This document shows, one piece after another, positions 58,201 to 64,000 of a DNA stretch of 64,000 nucleotides (its first letter is position 1; every line of letters starts with the position of its first letter). The position numbers and the translations under genes were made by a program. The DNA is from Pseudomonas sp. Bc-h (GTDB lineage: Bacteria; Pseudomonadota; Gammaproteobacteria; Pseudomonadales; Pseudomonadaceae), in NCBI RefSeq assembly GCF_002080045.1, contig NZ_MUIN01000008.1, positions 1 through 64,000 on the forward strand, read 5' to 3'. The notes under the pieces were generated by a model, which searched no databases, was not told the DNA's origin, and saw only the letters and a list, made by a program, of their open reading frames with translations.

Positions 58201-59542
58201 GGTTCACCTCACGCTGGCCATCGAGACCGATCAGCAAGGTTGCGAGGACGAACAACGCCGCGCAGCCAGCGAAGAAGGCCAGCACCGCACCAAAACCGCC
58301 GAAGTACTGCAGGATCAACCCCACCAGAATCGGTACGAAGATGCCGCCGATGCTGCCCGCCAGGTTCATCACGCCACCAATCAGACCGACGCGGGCCGGG
58401 GCCGCGAGCAACGCCGGGAAGCTCCAGTACAGGCTGCCCCACATCAGGAAGAACGCAGTCATCGCCAACAGCGCAACGGCGGCAATCGGATCACTCAGTT
58501 GCGGCAACAGCAGCAACGCGCCCAAGGCGATCACACCAGAAAACGTCAGCAGCCCCTTGACCGCCACGCCACGGCGCACGCCCTTGCGGATCAAACCATC
58601 GCAGAGGAAACCGCCGGTCAACGAACCCAGCGAGCCACAGATAAAGATCACGAACGTCGCGAAGCCGATGCCCTTGATGTCGAAACCCCGCGCCTGCGCC
58701 AGATAGCTCGGGCCCCAGGTCAGCAGACCGAAATACACCATCGCCCAGGTGGAGCGCCCGACCATCAAACCGGTGAGCGAACGGGCGGCGATACCCAGGC
58801 CCTTGACCTTGGCCCGGGCGGCTTCGGCAGCCGGCGTTTCACGGCCTGCGTTGATCTTCGCAAGCTCCGCCTCGTTGACCTGCGGATGCACCGAAGGATC
58901 GTCACGCAGATAGCGCCACGACACCCAGCCCAACAGCAGCGTCGCGACACCGGCGATGACGAAGGCCGAGCGCCAGGAGTCCAGCGAGACGATGAGGTAC
59001 GCGATGATCAAACCACCGAGCGCCACGCCCAACGGGCTGCCGCTGTCCATCATCACCGCGCCACGGCTGCGCTCACTCGGCGCCAGCCACAGGGAAATCA
59101 GCTTGCCCCCGGACGGGAACAACGGAGCTTCTGCTGCACCGAGGAACATCCGCGCAAACAACAGCGAAGCACCCCCAGTAGCGAACCCCGCCAACACCTG
59201 AAACGTACCCCACAGCCCGGTTGACCAAGTGATCACCCGACGCGGCCCGAAACGGTCAATCATCCAGCCGCCTGGGATCTGCAACAGCGCATACGCCCAG
59301 AAGAAACTGCTGAGAATCAGACCCTGCATCGCAGGCGACAACGTGAATTCCTTGGCAATGGTCGGCATCGCGATCGACAGCGAAACGCGGTCGATGAGGT
59401 TGACCATGGTCAGCACGAAGATGATTGCGAAGATGCGCCAGCGCACGGTACTGGCCCTGGTCGCGCTGGCAACGCTGGAAACGGGAGGGGCATACGGTTC
59501 ACCTGTCGCGGACAGGTGCACGTCGACGCTGCTGCGAGCCAT
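58193..59542 (-). CDS. MFS transporter, anion:cation symporter (ACS) family
   Basis: A 449-aa, 12-TM MFS protein of the ACS (GudP/ExuT/phthalate) type. TM1 (IFVLTMVNLIDRVSLSIAMPTIAKEF) and the loop 2-3 motif GWMIDRFGPRRVI match sugar-acid and organic-anion importers. It is first gene of the operon with the amidohydrolase and PdxA2-like protein, so it presumably imports the pathway substrate. It has a 38-residue hydrophilic N-terminal extension. Confidence 0.88.
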   Translation of the reverse strand: MARSSVDVHLSATGEPYAPPVSSVASATRASTVRWRIFAIIFVLTMVNLIDRVSLSIAMPTIAKEFTLSPAMQGLILSSFFWAYALLQIPGGWMIDRFGPRRVITWSTGLWGTFQVLAGFATGGASLLFARMFLGAAEAPLFPSGGKLISLWLAPSERSRGAVMMDSGSPLGVALGGLIIAYLIVSLDSWRSAFVIAGVATLLLGWVSWRYLRDDPSVHPQVNEAELAKINAGRETPAAEAARAKVKGLGIAARSLTGLMVGRSTWAMVYFGLLTWGPSYLAQARGFDIKGIGFATFVIFICGSLGSLTGGFLCDGLIRKGVRRGVAVKGLLTFSGVIALGALLLLPQLSDPIAAVALLAMTAFFLMWGSLYWSFPALLAAPARVGLIGGVMNLAGSIGGIFVPILVGLILQYFGGFGAVLAFFAGCAALFVLATLLIGLDGQREVNHG

Positions 59543-59759
59543 GGGTGCGTACCTCGGTGTTGTTGTTTTTATTGTTGGCGTTCTTCTGCGAGAACACCCG
59601 TCGTGGCCGTCACTATCGAAGGCGCAGCGATAACCGTCTAATCAAAACTGGAAATACGGTGATAGCTGGAGGATATAGCAAGGGAGGGAAATGGTGATGG
59701 ATGCGCTCATGGGTTGTCAGTACCACTGCAGAACAATTCCCGCGAAGGCTTGATGGCGT

Positions 59760-60362
59760 TCAGCTTTGCTCTGTTGGATAGATAGAGTGCTCTCTATCCC
59801 ACCAGACAAAATGAAAGTGCGCCTGCACGATAAATCCCCATGCTCGGCGCCTTTGCCCACCCAAACGGAACCTGAAAACGGAGTCGTACTGCTCAAGATC
59901 GAGCTGCCGCCAACGAGCCTGCGCTTCGCCAATGAGGTCCCCAACTTCGTGCCCGTGATGCATTTTGTGGCCGGTGTCGGAGGAAAAATTGTCAATTTCC
60001 TTCCAGGTCAACTGAGCGAACTGCAGAAAAGGTGGGTGAATGACAGCGTTCCATTCTTCATGCGTCCACTCGCGTGCCTCTCCCCACGACCAGATATCCC
60101 GGCGATCTGCCTTGGAGACGCACCATGACATACGTGAGTCAAATCGGCTTCCATCTTGGATGGCTTTGGGAATTTGCTTAGCCTCAGCGGCAGCGCGTGC
60201 CAGATGCGGAGCAAGACGAGGGATATCACCGACTAGCTGAGTGTTTATGTGCCGAGGTTGCTGCTGAACGTGCACCTTGGCAAGCAACGCCAGTTTGCCA
60301 GCTTCGAATCTGTCCTGCGCCAGCGCCTTTCTTAGCGCACGTGCCTCGCTCTTCTTCCCCAT
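59760..60362 (-). CDS. Unknown 200-aa protein, candidate toxin of a Panacea-antitoxin cassette
   Basis: This 200-aa protein is not recognised. The N-terminal half is basic and helical (MGKKSEARALRKALAQDRFEAGKLALLAK). The C-terminal half is rich in aromatics and His: DIWSWGEAREWTHEEW, HKMHHGHEV, then YDSVFRFRLGGQRRRAWGFIVQAHFHFVWWDREHSIYP. This ending looks like the RelE/ParE-type strand pattern (basic beta strands, terminal IY), an impression only. It starts 7 bp after the Panacea gene with a weak Shine-Dalgarno, implying coupling. G+C is visibly lower than in neighbours. Confidence 0.7.
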   Translation of the reverse strand: MGKKSEARALRKALAQDRFEAGKLALLAKVHVQQQPRHINTQLVGDIPRLAPHLARAAAEAKQIPKAIQDGSRFDSRMSWCVSKADRRDIWSWGEAREWTHEEWNAVIHPPFLQFAQLTWKEIDNFSSDTGHKMHHGHEVGDLIGEAQARWRQLDLEQYDSVFRFRLGGQRRRAWGFIVQAHFHFVWWDREHSIYPTEQS

Positions 60363-60369
60363 CGGGCGA

Positions 60370-60804
60370 CTAAAGCGAGGAGTAGTATTCGTGGAGTGCG
60401 GCCTGCGGGATGATCGCTTCGGATGACGCGCCTACTGGCAGCCCCTGACGAGCTTCAAGCCAAGGGTTTTCCTGATGGGTGAGGTTGCTCAGCCATTGAG
60501 CGGTTTTGTCCCCGTAGAACGCGAGAACCTTGTCGACGTTGCCACGTTCGGCTTGTGTCAGACTTTCACTGTCAGCATCGTCGAACAATGAAGAGCTGAC
60601 CTTGAACATCCCTCGGTGGCGCGCGTACAACGTGGGTATCACAGGACCGTTTGCCCAAGCTTGAAAGTCCTCAGGAAACAGCGGCTCTTCTTCCCAGACC
60701 AGACTCCACGCCTGGGCATAGTACATCAGCTTCTGAAGCTTCATGGCCGACACTTCGCCAGTGCGCTCTGTGATGTATTTGGCGACTTCAAAGATTCTTG
60801 CCAT
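60370..60804 (-). CDS. Panacea-domain (DUF4065) protein, probable antitoxin (PanA/SocA-like)
   Basis: A 144-aa Panacea-domain protein. The family opening FEVAKYITERTGEVSAMKLQKLMYYAQAWSLVWEEEPLFPEDFQAWANGPVIPTLY (about 5-60) is diagnostic: KLQKLxYY...W..GPV. Panacea proteins such as Caulobacter SocA and PanA are antitoxins for many unrelated toxins. It is followed 7 bp later by an unknown 200-aa gene. Antitoxin role is inferred from family and layout. Confidence 0.87.
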   Translation of the reverse strand: MARIFEVAKYITERTGEVSAMKLQKLMYYAQAWSLVWEEEPLFPEDFQAWANGPVIPTLYARHRGMFKVSSSLFDDADSESLTQAERGNVDKVLAFYGDKTAQWLSNLTHQENPWLEARQGLPVGASSEAIIPQAALHEYYSSL

Positions 60805-61101
60805 GCCGGATCCTGTATTCCCTGCTGGTTAGAGCGTGTGTGTTCGGATCGGAAGTATAGCGCTCATCCCTATCGACCCCTAACTGATCGCCCACAACAT
60901 TCAGCCATCTGAATTGTAGGCTGCTTCCGAGATATCAGAGAATTGTCCCTAAATCAGAATCAGTAAGTCTCAATTCAGCCTAATTGTTATCGAATCGATC
61001 CCTCCTTAAAGTACACCCCATGCAGCAGCCACTGAGCCAGACAGCCAGACGCGGCGCCGCTTTTGACTCTTATCTCTCTCGATTGAAAAAGGAATGCACC
61101 G

Positions 61102-61725
61102 ATGACCACTTACAAGCGCCTGGACAAGAACGACGCCGTACTGCTGCTGGTTGATCATCAGACGGGGTTGATTTCGCTGGTGCAGGATTTCTCGCCAAAC
61201 GAGTTCAAGAACAACGTGCTGGCCCTGGCCGATTGCGGCAAGTTTTTCGATCTGCCGACGATCCTGACCACCAGTTTCGAGCAAGGCCCTAACGGTCCGC
61301 TGGTGCCGGAATTGAAAGAGATGTTTCCGGATGCGCCGTACATCGCTCGTCCTGGTCAGATCAACGCCTGGGACAACGAAGATTTCGTCAAGGCAATCAA
61401 GGCGACCGGCCGCAAGCAACTGATCATCGCCGGCGTAGTGACTGACGTCTGCGTGACGTTCCCGACGCTGAGTGCGCTGGCTGAAGGTTTCGATGTGTTC
61501 GTGGTGACCGACGCTTCGGGCACGTTCAACGAGGGCGTGCAGCAAGCAGCATGGAATCGCATGTCGGCAGCCGGTGCGCAGTTGATGAACTGGTTCTCGG
61601 TGGCTTGCGAGCTTCACCGCGACTGGCGCAACGACATTGAAGGCCTGGGCAATCTGCTGTCCCAGCGCATCCCGAACTATCGCAACCTGATGAACGGCTA
61701 CACGGCGCTGACGGCCAAGAAGTAA
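61102..61725 (+). CDS. ycaC: Isochorismatase-like cysteine hydrolase, YcaC-type
   Basis: A 207-aa cytoplasmic hydrolase resembling YcaC. The catalytic set is visible: D19 (LLVDHQTGL), K in RPGQINAWDN region, and cysteine in VVTDVCVTFP (about C118). YcaC forms octamers of unsettled substrate. A TTGTTA-16 bp-TTAAAG promoter-like pair lies at 60984-61011. AAAAAGGA precedes ATG. It is convergent with the downstream LysR gene. Confidence 0.88.
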   Translation: MTTYKRLDKNDAVLLLVDHQTGLISLVQDFSPNEFKNNVLALADCGKFFDLPTILTTSFEQGPNGPLVPELKEMFPDAPYIARPGQINAWDNEDFVKAIKATGRKQLIIAGVVTDVCVTFPTLSALAEGFDVFVVTDASGTFNEGVQQAAWNRMSAAGAQLMNWFSVACELHRDWRNDIEGLGNLLSQRIPNYRNLMNGYTALTAKK

Positions 61726-61736
61726 TCGAATGTGCC

Positions 61737-61810
61737 CCTGGAGCAGCATGGCTTGCTGGCGGTGACGTACTTGAGATCGCCACCGCCGGGAAGACGGACT
61801 GCTGCAGGGG
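61737..61810. repeat. REP family A, inverted pair
   Basis: CTGGAGCAGCATGGCTTGCTGGCGGTGACG faces CGCCACCGCCGGGAAGACGGACTGCTGCAG, between the YcaC and LysR genes. Confidence 0.65.
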
Positions 61811-61860
61811 TATATTTCATGGCAACTACTTCATCAGCCAGAAACTTCGCAAGTAGCCCA

Positions 61861-62814
61861 TCAGGCGAACTGCGCTATCAACCATTCCTTCAAGCGCCGG
61901 CACGCGGGATCGTCGGCCTTCTTCTCGTCGATCAGCAGGTATTGAACGGCGTCCTTGAGGTCCAGTTGCTCGGCGACGGGTCTGACCAGTTTTCCCTGTT
62001 CGAGCAGATGCCCGATCAGGTGATCCCATCCCAGCGCGACCCCTTGATCATCCAGCGCCATTTGCGTGAGCAGGCTGTAATCATTGGTGCTGAAGTACTG
62101 CGGACTGTGTGAAGCGGGAATTTGCACATCGACGTTCTGGAAGGAAAACCAGACGTTCCAGTCGACCTGTTCCGACAGCTGCGAGCGCCCGTAAGGGTTG
62201 AGGTCCAGCAGGACGCTTTCTCGCAGACCTTCCATCGTTCGAACCTCTGGATGCTCCTGCAAATAGGCAGGCGTGCAAACCGGGTAGACGACCTCGTGAA
62301 ACAGCGGAATGCGCTCGAACCCTGGACGCAGGTCGAACACTTTGGTGATGAAAATATCCGGTGTGACACCAGGCTCCATCGCCAGAAAATGCTGGGTGGT
62401 GATGACGTTCAAGTCGAGATCGGGGTTGGCGCTGAAGAACTCTTTCATGCGATGCGCCAGCCACATCGTCGAAAACGCAGGGGAACAACACAGCGTCAGG
62501 GTTCGCTTGTCATTGCTTTCGCGACGGATACGCTCGGTGGCATTGAAGATATTGGTGAGCGAGAGCTGCGCCGCGTCGAACAGTGCTGTGCCGGAGGCGG
62601 TCAACCTCACTTCCCTGCCGGTGCGAATGAACAGTTCAGTGTTCAGGTAGAGTTCGAGATCGCGAATCTGCCGGCTGATCGCAGCCTGGGTCACGCAGAG
62701 CGCTTCGGCCGCGCGGGTGAAGTTGCGATACTTGGCCGCCGCAACGAATGACCTCATCGCCTTGAATGAGGGCATTTGCATCAACACCTGATCCTGCCGC
62801 GCGTCTTTCGCCAT
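61861..62814 (-). CDS. LysR-family regulator (GcvA-like), divergent from azlCD
   Basis: A 317-aa LysR regulator with N-terminal HTH (FKAMRSFVAAAKYRNFTRAAEALCVTQAAISRQIRDLE, about 17-54) and a GcvA-type effector domain. It is divergent from azlC with a 145-bp gap, so it may control azlCD; it also faces ycaC. ATG 62814 is chosen over GTG 62838; neither has a strong Shine-Dalgarno, so the start is provisional. Confidence 0.86.
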   Translation of the reverse strand: MAKDARQDQVLMQMPSFKAMRSFVAAAKYRNFTRAAEALCVTQAAISRQIRDLELYLNTELFIRTGREVRLTASGTALFDAAQLSLTNIFNATERIRRESNDKRTLTLCCSPAFSTMWLAHRMKEFFSANPDLDLNVITTQHFLAMEPGVTPDIFITKVFDLRPGFERIPLFHEVVYPVCTPAYLQEHPEVRTMEGLRESVLLDLNPYGRSQLSEQVDWNVWFSFQNVDVQIPASHSPQYFSTNDYSLLTQMALDDQGVALGWDHLIGHLLEQGKLVRPVAEQLDLKDAVQYLLIDEKKADDPACRRLKEWLIAQFA

Positions 62815-62959
62815 AACAAAAACTACCTGCTTTCTCACAAAAAAAGTCGATTCAGCCGACTGGCCGCCAGCCCCTATGATTTATCCCACGCCGCTCTATG
62901 TGACGCTAGCGAATCCAGCTTTCAGCCTCAGTCGGCGGGCACAGACAAGGACAAGAACA

Positions 62960-63700
62960 ATGCGTTATCGCAATGCCGGACATGCTTTCGCTCATGGCGT
63001 GCAGACACTCATACCGCTGATTCCCGGGGTGATTCCGTTCGGGTTGGTGACCGGGGTCATGGCGACCGAAATGGGCATGTCGCCAGGTACAACAATGGGC
63101 ATGACCTTGTTGTTCTATTCCGGCTCGGCGCAGATGGTGGCCCTGCAATTGCTGCACAATGCGGCGCTGCCACTGACGGTGGTGGTGACCGCGCTGATCA
63201 TCAACCTGCGCTTCATCATGTACAGCGCGTCACTCGCTGCGCACCTGCACAAGCTGCCCCGGCGCTGGACCTGGTCGATGACCTATCTGCTCTCCGACCA
63301 ATCCTATGCGCTGTCGACCCTGAAACTGGCATCCGGCGAATTGGGGGTTCATGCCAAACACTTTTACATGGGCACGGCCCTGGCGATGTACCTGGCGTGG
63401 CAGTTTTCGGTGCTGGCGGGTGTGATTCTGGGGGCGCGCATTCCTGAAACCTGGTCGCTGGGTTTTGCCATTCCGCTGTCGTTTCTGGCGTTGCTTGTTC
63501 CCAATCTGCGCAGCGCCGCAACACTGGGCGCAGCTGTCGTCGGGGGTGCGCTGGCGGTGCTGGCAATCAAGCTGCCCTACAACCTCGGGCTGGTGGCTGC
63601 TTCCGTTGGCGGCGTCGTGGCGGGACTGCTGATCGAGAATCTGCGCAAAGGCGCCGCTCCCGACACTTCGACAAACGCCATGGAGAGGGAAGCGCAATGA
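62960..63700 (+). CDS. azlC: AzlC-family branched-chain amino acid exporter, large subunit
   Basis: A 246-aa inner-membrane protein with about 7 TM segments. It has the family signature LIPGVIPFGLVTGVMATEMGMSP (about 17-40), FYSGSAQMVALQL and the INLRFIMYSASLAAHL motif. It partners AzlD/YgaH in valine or branched-chain amino acid efflux. AAGGAC precedes ATG 62960; the longer frame from 62876 is not credible. It overlaps azlD by 4 nt. Confidence 0.9.
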   Translation: MRYRNAGHAFAHGVQTLIPLIPGVIPFGLVTGVMATEMGMSPGTTMGMTLLFYSGSAQMVALQLLHNAALPLTVVVTALIINLRFIMYSASLAAHLHKLPRRWTWSMTYLLSDQSYALSTLKLASGELGVHAKHFYMGTALAMYLAWQFSVLAGVILGARIPETWSLGFAIPLSFLALLVPNLRSAATLGAAVVGGALAVLAIKLPYNLGLVAASVGGVVAGLLIENLRKGAAPDTSTNAMEREAQ

Positions 63701-64000
63701 GCGACGTGGTCCTGTGGGGGATATTTCTGGCAGTTGGCGTGGGCACCTTCGCCATGCGTCTTTCGTTCGTCGAGCTGTATGGAAAGTGGCAGATGCCCGC
63801 GCTACTGGAGCGAGCGTTGCGTTACGTTCCAGCGAGCGTGCTCGCAGCATTGGTGTTGCCTTCGGTGGTTTACCCGCCCGGCCAGAATGAGTGGGTGTTG
63901 AACAATCCACAGATACCTGCGGCCGTGATCGCGGCCTTCATTGCCTGGAAAACCCGGAGCACGTTGCTGACGCTGGGCGTGGGAATGGGCGCGCTCTGGG
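63697..64000 (+). CDS. azlD: AzlD-family exporter small subunit (partial, runs off the right edge)
   Basis: The first 101 codons of an AzlD protein: MSDVVLWGIFLAVGVGTFAMRLSF, RALRYVPASVLAALVLPSVVY and IPAAVIAAFIAWKTRSTLLTLGVGMGALW. At least four hydrophobic segments are present; the family is about 105-110 aa, so only a few residues are missing. The ATGA overlap with azlC shows coupled translation. Confidence 0.9.
   Translation, partial: MSDVVLWGIFLAVGVGTFAMRLSFVELYGKWQMPALLERALRYVPASVLAALVLPSVVYPPGQNEWVLNNPQIPAAVIAAFIAWKTRSTLLTLGVGMGALW

Noticed and set aside
59221..59236. TTGACCAAGTGATCAC, a 12/14 match to the RutR-like operator
   Set aside because: It lies inside the coding region of the MFS transporter, far from its start, so is probably chance. 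Kept as a warning on motif specificity.

Overview
The window looks like a Pseudomonas chromosome of the fluorescens/syringae lineage. Evidence is the high G+C by eye, a gene order matching the P. aeruginosa PA0130-PA0148 neighbourhood (bauC/bauA/bauR, nucleoside ABC transporter, 8-oxoguanine deaminase, adenine deaminase), a short-Q-loop cioAB oxidase, an orphan luxR-type gene, and two families of extragenic REP/REPIN repeats. Almost all of it is intact chromosomal backbone; no prophage, insertion sequence, CRISPR array, tRNA or rRNA body is visible.

Region 1 (1-5.8 kb): a strong stable-RNA promoter with a leader reads leftwards out of the window and probably drives an rRNA operon. Next come beta-alanine catabolism (mmsA/bauC, bauA, divergent bauR) and a xanthine/uracil permease.

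Region 2 (5.8-20 kb): a purine/pyrimidine salvage island. It holds a RutR-like TetR regulator, a three-gene nucleoside ABC importer (ATPase and two permeases) with its BMP-type binding protein about 5 kb away, 8-oxoguanine deaminase, a 2-oxoglutarate/Fe(II) oxygenase of unknown substrate, and adenine deaminase. Four promoter regions here (before the permease, the ABC operon, the 8-oxoguanine deaminase and the BMP gene) carry dyads resembling the E. coli RutR operator (TTGACCA-N2-TGGTCAA), which suggests one regulon. A higB/higA-like toxin-antitoxin pair with a perfect palindromic operator sits inside the island.

Region 3 (20-42.5 kb): housekeeping and signalling genes. These are a Bcr/CflA pump, a small lipoprotein, a GreA-like protein, ettA, a four-PAS GGDEF-EAL protein with a TTG start, glyA, cstA-yjiX-yjiA, a PilZ protein, radA, mscL, a ferredoxin-NADP reductase, a stand-alone LuxR DNA-binding domain behind a perfect inverted repeat, rlmG, and cioAB with a DUF2474 small protein and a perfect ANR/FNR box upstream.

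Region 4 (42.5-53.5 kb): an HSL-type esterase, a betaine-binding protein whose C-terminus appears cut off by a REP element, a cytoplasmic-looking PaoABC-type molybdenum hydroxylase, a purine permease overlapping trmA, a secreted cupin and an MFS exporter.

Region 5 (53.5-64 kb): a catabolic cluster for an unidentified acid sugar or lactone (MFS importer, COG3618 lactonase-like amidohydrolase, PdxA2-like dehydrogenase, rhamnonate-dehydratase-like enolase, FAH-fold AraD1 protein). It is followed by a two-gene Panacea-domain cassette (candidate PanA antitoxin plus an unknown 200-aa partner), a YcaC-like hydrolase, a LysR regulator, and azlCD, which runs off the right edge.

Start codons were moved from the longest frame whenever a Shine-Dalgarno site or family length argued for it. 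Repeats, terminators and operator candidates were read by eye. No alignment or database search was run; functional assignments rest on recognised motifs and remembered family members.
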